This document shows, in pieces, positions 17,166 through 26,989 of a stretch of DNA of 64,000 nt. How positions within the stretch are numbered: position 1 is the stretch's first letter; every line of letters begins with the position of its first letter. Source of the stretch: JBBBNV01 sp037137075 (GTDB taxonomy: Bacteria > Bacillota > Bacilli > Paenibacillales > NBRC-103111); assembly GCF_037137075.1 (NCBI RefSeq), contig NZ_JBBBNV010000021.1:23088-87087 (forward strand), given 5' to 3'. The translations under genes were made by a program, and so were the position numbers. The notes beneath the pieces are model-generated. The model was not told the origin of the DNA. It saw nothing but the letters and a program-made list of their open reading frames with translations, and searched no databases.

Positions 17166-18179
17166 ATGATTAATCCAGTCTTTCAACCCTTTTTGAAGCT
17201 CGGGGATGCGGTCATTATTACCGATGCGGACCACCGCATTTTGGCCGTCAACCGGACCTATGAAACCATTACCGGTTATCTGGAGGATGAAATTGTAGGC
17301 AAAAAAGCCGGAATTCTGCGTACCGTGTACACACCGGAAGAAACGTTCGCCAGCATGAAGCAGACGATTCGTGCCGGCAAGACGTGGTCCGGCGTCTTTA
17401 CGAATCAGAAGCGCAGCGCCGAGCTGTGGCATTCTTCGATCACGATTACCCCGTTCGAGCTGGACGATGGCGTGTTCTATGTCGGCATATTCCGGGAGCT
17501 CGAGCGGCTGAACCGCGGCTTTTATTTAGCGGAGGAGCGGGTCGATTCCATTCAGAAATCGCTGCTGCGCGTACTCGCCGTGTCTTGTGAAATTCGCGAT
17601 CCCGGGATCGAATCTCATCTGAACCGTGTGCAGAAGCTCTCCGAGCTGCTCGTTGCAAGACATAATGAACGGATGGAGCTTGGCCTATCCGCCGCCCGGA
17701 TCGCCCGGATTGGACATTCCAGCATCCTGCACGATATCGGCAAGTCCGCCATACCCGAAGGAATTTTGTACAAGCCCGGTCCGCTGGCGGATTACGAGCG
17801 CAAAATTATTGAAATGCATCCCCTCATCGGCGTTGACATCGTCAGCAAAATTTTTGCGGAGCTGGACGACGATTTGTTCGAGCACGAGCTGGCTACGGCC
17901 AAAAACATTATCCTTTACCACCACGAGCGGTGGGACGGCCTAGGTTACCCGCACGGCCTGTCGGAAACAAAAATTCCCGTCGAAGCCCGAATTGTAAGCG
18001 TAGTGGATGTATTCGACGCGCTAACCTCCAAGCGGGCATACAAAGAAAAATGGACGACCGTTGCAGCGCTGCAGTATTTGGACGAGCAAAAGGGCGCACA
18101 GTTCGATCCGGACATCGTCGATTCCTTCTTCACTTTGCATGAGGACGGCCTGCTGTCCTCTTATGTCGAGCCGCGGTAA
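17166..18179 (+). CDS. PAS-HD-GYP cyclic-di-GMP phosphodiesterase
   Basis: A 337-residue cytoplasmic protein. A PAS sensor domain (1-115) has DADHRILAVNRTYETITGY and the E-x-GKKAGILR segment. An HD-GYP domain (140-330) has the metal-binding HD of HDIGKSAIPEGILYKPGPL, then MHPLIG and HHERWDGLGYP. The metal-ligand residues look intact, so it should hydrolyse c-di-GMP, with the PAS domain tuning activity. The ATG has GAGG 6 bp upstream. It forms a single-gene unit. Its relevance here is that a c-di-GMP receptor domain (PilZ) occurs in the protein at 41187. Confidence 0.9.
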   Translation: MINPVFQPFLKLGDAVIITDADHRILAVNRTYETITGYLEDEIVGKKAGILRTVYTPEETFASMKQTIRAGKTWSGVFTNQKRSAELWHSSITITPFELDDGVFYVGIFRELERLNRGFYLAEERVDSIQKSLLRVLAVSCEIRDPGIESHLNRVQKLSELLVARHNERMELGLSAARIARIGHSSILHDIGKSAIPEGILYKPGPLADYERKIIEMHPLIGVDIVSKIFAELDDDLFEHELATAKNIILYHHERWDGLGYPHGLSETKIPVEARIVSVVDVFDALTSKRAYKEKWTTVAALQYLDEQKGAQFDPDIVDSFFTLHEDGLLSSYVEPR

Positions 18180-18550
18180 AGCATATAGGGCCTTTCTTAT
18201 GCAGGCTGCAAGAGGAAGGAACAGCACACTCCAACAACAGCCTGCCCTGAGCCCGGATCGTTCAGCATAAACACCTGATAAGCGGTTACATAGAGGCTGA
18301 TTTAACAGCCCTGCTTCCTCCTTCCAGGAAAAAACATTCATCTTTGAACGATACACTTATCTCAGGTTTTTGATACATGATGTTTCAATAGTCTGATTTT
18401 AACTTTTTGCTCCTTTCCTTGCTTCGCTCCGGCTTTCGTAAGTGCTGAAGAAATGATTATCGGTGAAACAGGTCCCAGCAGGAATAATCCTACTTGGGCG
18501 CGGCCTAACTTTTTAATCGCAAAAATAGCTTCTACCATCGCAAAAAAGCA
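18180..18550. other. Intergenic stretch without a recognised feature
   Basis: About 370 bp between the HD-GYP gene and the terminator of the mannosidase gene. No ORF with a ribosome binding site, no RNA fold and no repeat was recognised. Confidence 0.4.
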
Positions 18551-18592
18551 AAAAAACGTTCTCCTCTCTGCTATGGGAGGAGAACGTTTTTC
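18551..18592. terminator. Bidirectional terminator, HD-GYP / alpha-mannosidase
   Basis: AAAAACGTTCTCCTC pairs with GAGGAGAACGTTTTT with U-tracts on both sides. It can serve the minus-strand mannosidase (3 bp downstream of its stop) and transcripts arriving from the left. Confidence 0.85.
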
Positions 18593-18595
18593 GGT

Positions 18596-21500
18596 TTATT
18601 CGTTTGTGGTGAAATCAACGAGAATGGTTTTAATCTCGTACGGCTTGATATCAAACCGAATCGGGGTATTGTCGAACCGTTCCCCTTCCGGCTCTTCCAT
18701 TAGGCTGCACTCCTGCCAGGAACGGATTCCCCAGTCGCTGCTGATCGTCACCTCGCCGCGCTTGCCGGCAAACTCATGCAGGCGCAGCACGGCCACATTT
18801 TGATCCTCGGCCTTCTTCACCGCATCGATCATCACATGGCCTGCGGAGATAGAAAACAGTGAAAAACTCGGACGCGCCGGTGTTCTGCGCACCCAGGTGA
18901 GAGGACTGTTTAATGCCCATGCCTCCTGTACAGTCCCCCCCTCATACCAATCACCGGCATGAGGCAGCAGCGAGTAAACGAAGTGATGCTCGCCCTGGTC
19001 GGCCTGCGGATCGGGGAACAATGCCGATTTAATCAGCGTCAGACGCATCACATGGTCCTTTATATCGTAGCCGTATTTGCAATTGTTCAGCAAGCTTACG
19101 CCGTAGTCCCGTTCGGACAAGTCGGCCCATTGATGGCCTACGGTTTCGAATTTGGCATAGTCCCAGCTCGTATTCCAGTGTGTCGGCCGCTTGACGTTGC
19201 CGAATTGAATATCGTACGTGGCTTCGGTTGACCGGACATTGACCGGGAAAGCAGCCTTGAGCAGCTGCCGCGGCTCATGCCAATCCACCTTCGTTTGGAA
19301 ATCAATTCGTCTGGAATCCGCATACCAGACCATGGTCTGCTCGATGGTAGAGCTCATGTATTGCCACTCGAACCGGACTGCCGCACGCAGCAATCCCGCT
19401 TCCAGCACCTCCACACGGCACAGATCCTGAATCACCCTCATTTTTTGCTGGTAGTAGATATCGATATCCCAAGCTTCATGCCGGCTCTTCGGTTTATCCT
19501 CGAACACTTGGAAAACGTTACCCGCTTCCCCCGCAGCCAGCACTTCCCGGCCGGCTTCTTTGTCGTAAAGGCGGGTTAGCTGCCCGCAGCTGTTCCATGC
19601 CACCTCATAGTATGGAGTCGAAATTCCATTGTCCCGAAGCTGGAACGGTGCGGCAGCAAGTCTTTCCCCTGCCGCCTGTCCTTCGGCAAATGTGATAACC
19701 GTGTAGCCCATAGCCGGTACGGCAGGCACCCGGATATGCCACTGCATGTTCTCCAGCTGCGCTTCCAGCCGCTTCCCCTCGCGGTCCAGCCAGCCCCCCG
19801 TCTCCTGCCCGTCCAGCGCGGGAACACATATCTGCTCCGTGCGCTCCCACGCAGCTCCGTTAAATACGGTCACACCGGTGGCGGACGGGTGGAAGGCAAC
19901 CGCTTCTGAGGCCAAATCCCGCTGGGACCTCCCTATGCGCTCCGCTTCGGCATACTCTTCCCGGCAATCGTCATACACCTCCCGGATGGAGGAGCCGGGA
20001 ATGATATCATGAAATTGATTGCGCAGAATGATTTTCCAGCCCTTATCCAGATCTTTCTGCCTGTAAATCAGCCAATCCCCCTGCAGCAGGCTTCCCATCA
20101 TGCCAAGCCATTCCGCTTCCCGGTACAGCAGCTCCAGCTCCCGGTTCATGCGCTTGATAAAGGCCTGGCTCGTAAAGGTTCCGCGGTGAAGCTCCAGATA
20201 CAGCTCACCATCCCAGGTATGCACATACTCCTCGGTCGATTCCACACGCCGGGCCAGCTCTTCAAAATAATCGTCCGCCCGTCCGGTTGTAACATGCGGC
20301 AGTCCGGGAAGCTCCGCCAATCTGCGGCGCATCTCCAGCATCTCACGGTTAACCCCGCCGCCCCCGTCGCCGTGACCGTAGGCCAGCAGCAGCTCCTTGT
20401 TTAACGGCTTATCTTGATAAGCCTCCCAAATCCCCTGCACGGAACGCGGCGTCACCTTGCCGTTATACGTATAGTAGAACGCCCCGTTATCCTGACCCGG
20501 CTCCGGCGTTGTGATGAAATGGGTCAAAATCCGGGTTCCGTCCATTCCGCGCCAATAAAACGTGTCATGCGGCATCCGGTTGTACTGGTTCCAGCTGATT
20601 TTGGTCGTCATAAAGGCCTTAATACCGGACTTCACCAAAATTTGCGGCAGCGCCCAGCTGTAGCCGAACACATCGGGCAGCCACAAATACATGCACTCCG
20701 TACCAAACTCCTGCTTGAAAAAGCGTTTCCCGTACAAAATTTGGCGGATCAGCGATTCACCGGACGTTAAATTGCAATCCGCTTCCAGCCACATGGCGCC
20801 TCCGGCCTCCCAGCGCCCGTCCTTCACCCGTTCCCGGATTTGACGGTAAATCTCCGGATAGTCTGTTTTTATATATTCATACAGCTGAGGCTGAGTCTGA
20901 AGAAAAACATATTCCGGGAACTGCTCCATCAGCCGCAGGACGGTGGAAAACGACCGCGCCGCTTTCTCGCGGGTATGCTTCAGCCGCCACAGCCAGGCTA
21001 CGTCTATATGCGTGTGTCCGATGCAACGGACCGTAACGGCATGCTGCTTGGGCATGTCCGCCAGCCGCCGCTTGAGCGCCGCCAGTGCCTGGACGACCGA
21101 AGCATAGAACTGCTCCGAGCCTGGGCGTGACCAGTCCAGCCGCTTGAATGCCCCGTCCAGCGCTGCCAGCAAATCATGCCGCTCCGGGCGGCTGTCTGCC
21201 AGAAGCTTCACCGTCTCAATAATGGCCGAGGCTGTATAAAACAAATCGTCGGTATCCTCATCCAGCCAGCACAGCGCTGCCTGCTGAAGCTGATGCTCCA
21301 GCACCTGAATCTTCCCGTAGCCGTTTAACCCCGACCAGAGCCGGAACCGCAAAGAAACATTGCTCCCGGCCAGTTCAGCGGGCAGAAGCACCTCCTGATG
21401 GAACGCGTCCACCCCTTGATAAGGGCGCCCGTTCAGGAACAACAGCGACTCAAACCCGCCGATATTGCCCCCGACCGTATCCCCGAACTGAAAGCGGCCT

Positions 21501-21748
21501 ACAAGGCGCCGGCCTTTCCATTCCAGCGGCAGCGCGATATCTGCTGCCAGCCATAGATAATGATCCCGGCCTTTCCAGCGGTCCCCGGGACGAAGCTCCT
21601 CCCATACGCCATCCTCTGACGGATAAGCGCCGAGGTCACCGCCTACATCGAGCTTGCTGCGGAAGGATGGAATCGGCCTCTCATCGCGATATCGTAATTC
21701 CTGCAGCTCCCCAATTTGCTTCTCCAGTTTCTCCGTCGTCCAAAACAT
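18596..21748 (-). CDS. Alpha-mannosidase, glycoside hydrolase family 38
   Basis: A 1050-residue cytoplasmic enzyme with no signal peptide. After a galactose-binding-like N-terminal part (to about 230), the GH38 catalytic domain starts with the zinc motif GHTHIDVAWLWR (about 245). The nucleophile aspartate lies in WLPDVFGYSWALPQ (about 365), and the barrel end has YGHGDGGGGV. The mannosidase middle and C-terminal beta domains follow. Such intracellular enzymes remove alpha-mannose from imported oligosaccharides. The start ATG has AGGAGGAG 9-11 bp upstream. It is the last gene of a minus-strand run that begins at the GH27 gene, downstream of an AraC-type regulator. This context suggests use of mannose-containing glycans. 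Confidence 0.93.
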   Translation of the reverse strand: MFWTTEKLEKQIGELQELRYRDERPIPSFRSKLDVGGDLGAYPSEDGVWEELRPGDRWKGRDHYLWLAADIALPLEWKGRRLVGRFQFGDTVGGNIGGFESLLFLNGRPYQGVDAFHQEVLLPAELAGSNVSLRFRLWSGLNGYGKIQVLEHQLQQAALCWLDEDTDDLFYTASAIIETVKLLADSRPERHDLLAALDGAFKRLDWSRPGSEQFYASVVQALAALKRRLADMPKQHAVTVRCIGHTHIDVAWLWRLKHTREKAARSFSTVLRLMEQFPEYVFLQTQPQLYEYIKTDYPEIYRQIRERVKDGRWEAGGAMWLEADCNLTSGESLIRQILYGKRFFKQEFGTECMYLWLPDVFGYSWALPQILVKSGIKAFMTTKISWNQYNRMPHDTFYWRGMDGTRILTHFITTPEPGQDNGAFYYTYNGKVTPRSVQGIWEAYQDKPLNKELLLAYGHGDGGGGVNREMLEMRRRLAELPGLPHVTTGRADDYFEELARRVESTEEYVHTWDGELYLELHRGTFTSQAFIKRMNRELELLYREAEWLGMMGSLLQGDWLIYRQKDLDKGWKIILRNQFHDIIPGSSIREVYDDCREEYAEAERIGRSQRDLASEAVAFHPSATGVTVFNGAAWERTEQICVPALDGQETGGWLDREGKRLEAQLENMQWHIRVPAVPAMGYTVITFAEGQAAGERLAAAPFQLRDNGISTPYYEVAWNSCGQLTRLYDKEAGREVLAAGEAGNVFQVFEDKPKSRHEAWDIDIYYQQKMRVIQDLCRVEVLEAGLLRAAVRFEWQYMSSTIEQTMVWYADSRRIDFQTKVDWHEPRQLLKAAFPVNVRSTEATYDIQFGNVKRPTHWNTSWDYAKFETVGHQWADLSERDYGVSLLNNCKYGYDIKDHVMRLTLIKSALFPDPQADQGEHHFVYSLLPHAGDWYEGGTVQEAWALNSPLTWVRRTPARPSFSLFSISAGHVMIDAVKKAEDQNVAVLRLHEFAGKRGEVTISSDWGIRSWQECSLMEEPEGERFDNTPIRFDIKPYEIKTILVDFTTNE

Positions 21749-22005
21749 CGGATTAATCTCCTCCTAGCCGGAGCAGCGGGCCTTAAATCGCTTGATCGCC
21801 GGCTGCCGGGCGGATCTGTAGTTGCCTTGCCCTGTATATGCAAGCATGGTCTGAACAAGGAAGCTTTCGTCAGAAAGCTTCTTAGAAGCTCCGACACCTA
21901 CTTTAAGGATTCAGGGCGTGGCCGTATACAATCCGATCGGCAGAACCTGCACGGGTCGTGCAGGCTGCAGTCCTGTATAATCACAAGAGCAGCATGGCAT
22001 AATCC

Positions 22006-24261
22006 TCAGGGAAGCTGCGCATATTTTTTCCGGTATTCGCCTGGAGTCATATCCTCTGTTTTACGGAATGAGCGAATAAAGTTTTGCGGGTTTTGATATT
22101 GCAGCCGTTCTGCAATTTCCACAATTTTCATATCCGTCTCCAGCAGCCATTTCCTAGCTTGGTTCATCCGAACCTGCGACAAATAATCGCTGAAATTGAT
22201 GCCCAGCTCCTTGCGGAACACCGCCTTCAAATAATTGGGATGGTAATTGAGGCGAGCCGCGCACACATCCAGTGTCAGCTCCGATTCAAATTCGGCATGA
22301 ATAATATCCTTCATCTGCTCGGAAATGTTCTTGTTGCGGGAATCCCACTTTTTGCCCAGCACCGAAACGATAGGCTCCAGCACCTTGACCATAAACCAGT
22401 GCTCCACATCTTCTACTGTCCGAAGACTGAACAGCTGCTCCACCAGCTCCCGGTCATCTCCTTTGGTCATCGGCAGCTGCTCCCCGGCGTTCTGGACCTC
22501 GCGGATTAAATCGGTCAACAGCCTGAACAGCAGCATCTGGTATTCCTGATGGCTCGTCGTTTCCTTCAAGGTCATGATTAGAAACTCGTGCAGCAGACCG
22601 CTCGCTTTGTCCAGGTCCGGCACGTTCAAGGCCTCAATCAGCTGCTTCTCAATCCACTCCGGATACATCGTAATCACTTTGAAATCCGGCAGCACATCCT
22701 CCAGGAACAGAATCGCCTCCTCGCCGAAGCGGATTCTGTATTTCAATGCCTCCAGGCTCTCCCTGTAGGCCGACTCCGCCAAGGGCAGACGCGAATGAAA
22801 CCGGCTAATGCCAATACTGATGCTCAGGCCCAAAATCCCTTTTACGGTCGACTGAAGCATCTCCGCCCAGGTAAACACTTCATTTTTTGCAGCCTCCGGC
22901 GATTCCTCCTTCAGCTTAAAGATTGTAACCTGGTTGCCTCCCAGAACGACCGGATCGAACCGGATCTGCTCCGGGAACAGCTCCATCACGATGTTGGAGA
23001 CCGCAAACATCAGCAAATCCCGGTCGGTCTCACGGAACCGGGTTCCGGCAAATGTGTCAATCTGCACCGTAACGATGCACAACATTTCGCCATCCAGTGT
23101 AAAATGATACTGGCCCGCTTTTTCCTCAATTTCCTTCGTTCCGATCTCGCCGAGCAGCAGCTTTCTGATGAAAAACTCCTTCAGCTGCCGCTTCTGGCCC
23201 TGAATTTGATCCAGCAGCTGGGTCTGGGAATGGTGCAGTGTCCGGATATGCTCACCGATGACAACCAGCTCGTCCTGCGATTTGTCCGGACCGGACCGGT
23301 CGGCACCGACGACCACTTCAAATACTCTGCGAATCGGCATATAGATTTTGCGCAGCCCTACAAGTGAAAGCAGCAGCAGCACAACAAAAATGCCGGTGCA
23401 AATCCATACCGTATACCAGCCGATAGCCCGGGACTCCTTCGTAATCTCGGCAATGGAAACAATCGAAACGTAGGTCCAGCCGTTATAGGAGGACGTGCGG
23501 TAGCTTACTCCGATGGATTGCTTGTTGATGTCCAGCATCTCAAAGCCTTGGTCACCCGGAGTTGCCTTCAAATGCGCCATAATCCGGTCCATCACGGCGG
23601 CCGGAAACACCGGCTGATCCACGGCGGTAAGCAGCCGGTAGTCCTCATCCAGAATGACGGTCTGAACGTCTCCGTTTACAGCCGGGACCAGCTTTTGCAA
23701 ACGGTAATTCGGTATTGTAACTACCAGTAATCCGACTGGATTATTCATTACATTAAGCGGAAGCTTCTTGATTAACCGGACCTTGGAGGCTTCCTGATCG
23801 GACTGCCACTGGGAGGTGACCGGAATAGACGCCATGCTTGTAAACCCTTTCAATTCCTCATTCGTCGACAAGCGGTTATAGCCAGTGCGATTGAAATACC
23901 ACTGCCCGGCAAAGCTGACCAGTTGAACCTCCTCAATCCCCAAATCATAGGATTGCAGCTTATGCACGCCCTCCGCCACTTCATATATTTTGGCAAAATC
24001 CCTGTAATCCAGATCCGACCCTATCGTTAGCGTGATGAGCGAGGTATTCATAAACTGCATCATCGAGGCATCAATGCTTTGCAGCAGCTGCTCCACCTTC
24101 AGCTGAGTTTGCTCCAATACCTGCATATTCCCCTGGATCACCTTGTCTTGGATGATATGATTTGCTTTGTAATATGAAAGAAAGCCGAGAGAAAAGACCG
24201 GAAGCGTAACAAGGATCATGCTGAATATCATCAATTTGCGCAAGTATTTGGATTTCCACAT
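22006..24261 (-). CDS. Membrane-bound AraC-family regulator with Cache-like sensor
   Basis: A 751-residue one-component regulator. TM1 (about 10-30) and TM2 (about 275-298) flank a 245-residue extracellular Cache-like sensor. A cytoplasmic linker with a degenerate GGDEF-like region follows (380-600). Two AraC helix-turn-helix motifs close the protein (650-750: VCAARLNYHPNYLKAVFRKE and AERLQYQNPQNFIRSFRK, then the end TPGEYRKKY). Such proteins sense outside carbohydrate and act directly on DNA from the membrane. It lies between the binding lipoprotein gene and the mannosidase, in the same orientation, and probably controls the adjoining transporter and hydrolases. The ATG has GAGGGA upstream. 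Confidence 0.88.
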   Translation of the reverse strand: MWKSKYLRKLMIFSMILVTLPVFSLGFLSYYKANHIIQDKVIQGNMQVLEQTQLKVEQLLQSIDASMMQFMNTSLITLTIGSDLDYRDFAKIYEVAEGVHKLQSYDLGIEEVQLVSFAGQWYFNRTGYNRLSTNEELKGFTSMASIPVTSQWQSDQEASKVRLIKKLPLNVMNNPVGLLVVTIPNYRLQKLVPAVNGDVQTVILDEDYRLLTAVDQPVFPAAVMDRIMAHLKATPGDQGFEMLDINKQSIGVSYRTSSYNGWTYVSIVSIAEITKESRAIGWYTVWICTGIFVVLLLLSLVGLRKIYMPIRRVFEVVVGADRSGPDKSQDELVVIGEHIRTLHHSQTQLLDQIQGQKRQLKEFFIRKLLLGEIGTKEIEEKAGQYHFTLDGEMLCIVTVQIDTFAGTRFRETDRDLLMFAVSNIVMELFPEQIRFDPVVLGGNQVTIFKLKEESPEAAKNEVFTWAEMLQSTVKGILGLSISIGISRFHSRLPLAESAYRESLEALKYRIRFGEEAILFLEDVLPDFKVITMYPEWIEKQLIEALNVPDLDKASGLLHEFLIMTLKETTSHQEYQMLLFRLLTDLIREVQNAGEQLPMTKGDDRELVEQLFSLRTVEDVEHWFMVKVLEPIVSVLGKKWDSRNKNISEQMKDIIHAEFESELTLDVCAARLNYHPNYLKAVFRKELGINFSDYLSQVRMNQARKWLLETDMKIVEIAERLQYQNPQNFIRSFRKTEDMTPGEYRKKYAQLP

Positions 24262-24510
24262 CGTGATCCCTCATTAATTTGGTTGTTTGGGCTATTATAA
24301 AAAATACAGGAACAGAATACAAACACGTGTCCTGTATCCCAGCTTAGCTTGCACCATAAATATCGTCTATAATCATTAGGGCAGATGCTGATTCTGAAGC
24401 GTGGTTACGGGCTTTATCAAGCAAGGACAGCGCGGAGATAGGCCAAAAAACCGCCCCATGCTCACCCGATTCCCGGATGAGGCGGACAGCTTGGCGATTG
24501 CGGGATGAAT

Positions 24511-24555
24511 GAAAAGGCAGGAAACCCGCCGGTGAGGCCGGGCGGATTTCCTGTT
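24511..24555 (-). terminator. Terminator after the binding lipoprotein gene
   Basis: On the minus strand, CAGGAAATCCGCCCGG pairs with CCGGCGGGTTTCCTG and is followed by CCTTTTC. It separates the transporter operon from the AraC regulator gene. Confidence 0.8.
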
Positions 24556-24565
24556 GCATTGCAGG

Positions 24566-26068
24566 TTATTTGCCTTTATTCTTGTTGTAATCGGCCGTAA
24601 ATTCCTCGATAATTTTGTCTCCGCCGCTCTTGCGCCATTTGTCTACGGCGTCGTTCCAGCCTTTTTCATCCAGCTCGCCGAAGGCATACCGTGTAATCGC
24701 GTCGGTCATAGCTTTTTTGAGGTCGTTGCCCTTTTGCGTGTTCGTGTCAGACAACAGTGAGGCGCTAAGATCGACCACCGCGTTATTTTTATTGTCTACA
24801 AAAATTTTATCGATTTTTTGCTCCAATTCGGTCTTCGTAATCGACATCCCCACCATCGGGTCATTCCACTTGAAGTTCTTCAGGTCTCCGCTGCCCGCAG
24901 CACCGGATATTATTTTGGCCTTGCCGTTTTCAACGGTATAATCCGTGCCTTCAATACCATACATCAGCATGGATTGAATCGGCTCTTCCGCCATCTGATC
25001 GAGGAAGGCAATGATTTGCTTCACTTTTGCTTCGCTGGTCACGCTTTGCTTCGGAATGGCAATCAGGGAATCATAGCCAAAGGTTGCCCGCGTGCGAAGT
25101 CCTTGTGCTCCTTCGAAATTTTGCGTTACATCAATTTTCGCTTTCGGGTCCTGCTTCAGCATATCGATATGACGGGTTGCCGCATCGTCGATAACGGAGA
25201 AGTACATCCCGGCTTTGCCCTGATTGAAGTATTCATATTTTTTTGCGATGGGGAAGTCCGAGCTAATCAGCTTCTCGCTCACCATTTTACGGTATAAATC
25301 CAGCGCGGTTTTGAACTCGGGATACATGAAGTCCGGGGTCACCTTGCCGTCCTTCAGCCCCCAGGCATTCGGACCGCCGTTCATAATCGTCAGCTGCTTC
25401 AGAAGCTCCATCACGCTGTCTTCCTGGATACCGAATGTATTGTTCTTGCCGTCCTTATCCGGGTCATTGTTCGTAAATGCTTTTGCGACATTGTAGATGT
25501 CTTCCGCCGTTTTCGGCACCGGCAGTCCGAGATTATCCAGCCAGTCCTTGCGGAAAATCATGCCGTACCGCGACAGGACACGCTCCCGCGGAATCCCGAA
25601 CAGCTGCCCGTTGATGCTGGCATTTTCAACAGCGACCGTGCTCATTTTGCTTAAATTTTTCGTCTCCTTCAAGAAGGGGGCCAAATCCCAGAATACGCCG
25701 GACATCTGGGCATTGAGCATGGCGGACTCTTTATTTTTACGGATAAGCAGCACATCAGGCATTTTCCCGGAAGCTATCGTTGCGCTTACTTTATCATCAT
25801 AGGCGCTTCCTGCTCCGGGCACCCATGTAATATCCAGCTTGGTGTTGGTGATTTCTTCAATTTTCTTAATCGAGGCGTTGTCCTTTTTGGGAGGCTCCGC
25901 CAGCTGTTGAATCATCATAATATTCAGCTCAAGCGGCTTACTCGAATCAGCCTGGGTGTCGGCAGCTTCCTTTTTAGGACCGCAAGCGGCCAGCAGGGAG
26001 GCGGTCAAGCAAGTGACGCAAGCAAGCGTGAGCAATTTGGTCGTCATACGCGGTGCTTTCTTTTTCAT
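24566..26068 (-). CDS. Extracellular solute-binding lipoprotein (LplA/YtcQ type)
   Basis: A 500-residue lipid-anchored sugar-binding protein of an ABC importer. A signal peptide ends in the lipobox LAAC (about residue 28), and the mature part begins GPKKEA. The remainder has family 1 binding-protein features such as NNDPDKDGKNNTFG, a motif typical of the LplA group. The ATG at 26068 has AGAGGAG 8 bp upstream; the in-frame ATG at 26089 has none. Order and orientation put it third after two permeases, all for one transporter. The ligand is probably an oligosaccharide acted on by the neighbouring GH27, GH43 and GH38 enzymes; this is inference. Confidence 0.9.
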   Translation of the reverse strand: MKKKAPRMTTKLLTLACVTCLTASLLAACGPKKEAADTQADSSKPLELNIMMIQQLAEPPKKDNASIKKIEEITNTKLDITWVPGAGSAYDDKVSATIASGKMPDVLLIRKNKESAMLNAQMSGVFWDLAPFLKETKNLSKMSTVAVENASINGQLFGIPRERVLSRYGMIFRKDWLDNLGLPVPKTAEDIYNVAKAFTNNDPDKDGKNNTFGIQEDSVMELLKQLTIMNGGPNAWGLKDGKVTPDFMYPEFKTALDLYRKMVSEKLISSDFPIAKKYEYFNQGKAGMYFSVIDDAATRHIDMLKQDPKAKIDVTQNFEGAQGLRTRATFGYDSLIAIPKQSVTSEAKVKQIIAFLDQMAEEPIQSMLMYGIEGTDYTVENGKAKIISGAAGSGDLKNFKWNDPMVGMSITKTELEQKIDKIFVDNKNNAVVDLSASLLSDTNTQKGNDLKKAMTDAITRYAFGELDEKGWNDAVDKWRKSGGDKIIEEFTADYNKNKGK

Positions 26069-26093
26069 ACGAAATCTCCTCTTTCTCATGGAA

Positions 26094-26972
26094 TTAGCCT
26101 TTCACAGACCCCAGCAGCGCGCCTTTGGCGAAATGCTTTTGCAAAAACGGGTAAACAATCAGAATCGGCAACGTGGAGAGTACAATAACCGCCATCTTCA
26201 CCGTCTCGGCCGGCGGCGGCACAAAGTCGTCACCGAACTGCGTCGAATCTCCAATCCCCCCTTGTGAGAGTATAACAATTTGCCGCAGCCAAACCTGGAT
26301 AGGCCATAATGTATTCTCATTAATGTACAGCACGGCGCTAAAGTATGCATTCCAGTGGCCTACCGCATAGAACAGGGATAACGAAGCAAGCACCGGCGCG
26401 GACAGCGGAAGCACGATGCGGAACAAAATGCCGATGTCGCTGCAGCCGTCAATCCGGGCCGCCTCCTCCAGCCCGTCAGGAAGCTGCTGGAAGAAGTTGC
26501 GCATAATAATCAGGTTAAACGCGCTGACCAGGCCCGGGATAATCAGGGCGGCAAGGCTATCAAGCAGCCCTGTCCATCGGACGACCAGATAGGTCGGAAT
26601 CATGCCGCCGCTGAACAGCATCGAGAACACGATCAGCTTCATAATCAGCTTGTTCCCCATCAATTCCCGCTGGGCCAGCGGATAAGCCATAAGAGCCGTA
26701 AACAGCAGATTCATCAGCGTCCCGACGACAGTAATAAACACCGACACGCCCAGACTGGATAAAATAATATCGGTCGACAGCACGTATTCATAGCCGACAA
26801 GCGAGAATTTGGTCGGGAATAAGATGAAGCCCTTCTTGATCAGCTCCTCTGGAGCGGTTAAGGACGAAGCCAGAATGTAAATGAAGGGCAGCACGCACGC
26901 GGCGGCAATGAGCGTGAGCAGCGTATAATTGACGATATCCAGCACCCGGCTTGATATGCTTTTGTCTACCAT
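26094..26972 (-). CDS. Carbohydrate ABC transporter permease (LplC/YtcP type)
   Basis: A 292-residue permease with six predicted membrane helices. The EAA loop that contacts the ATPase reads EAARIDGCSDIGILFRIVLP (about 190-210). The C-terminus LQKHFAKGALLGSVKG is the standard ending of this MalG-like group. It lies 17 bp downstream of its partner permease and about 25 bp upstream of the lipoprotein start. No ATPase gene is in the cluster; in related bacteria these systems share MsmX. Confidence 0.92.
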   Translation of the reverse strand: MVDKSISSRVLDIVNYTLLTLIAAACVLPFIYILASSLTAPEELIKKGFILFPTKFSLVGYEYVLSTDIILSSLGVSVFITVVGTLMNLLFTALMAYPLAQRELMGNKLIMKLIVFSMLFSGGMIPTYLVVRWTGLLDSLAALIIPGLVSAFNLIIMRNFFQQLPDGLEEAARIDGCSDIGILFRIVLPLSAPVLASLSLFYAVGHWNAYFSAVLYINENTLWPIQVWLRQIVILSQGGIGDSTQFGDDFVPPPAETVKMAVIVLSTLPILIVYPFLQKHFAKGALLGSVKG

Positions 26973-26989
26973 AAAGGGGCCTCCTTCCG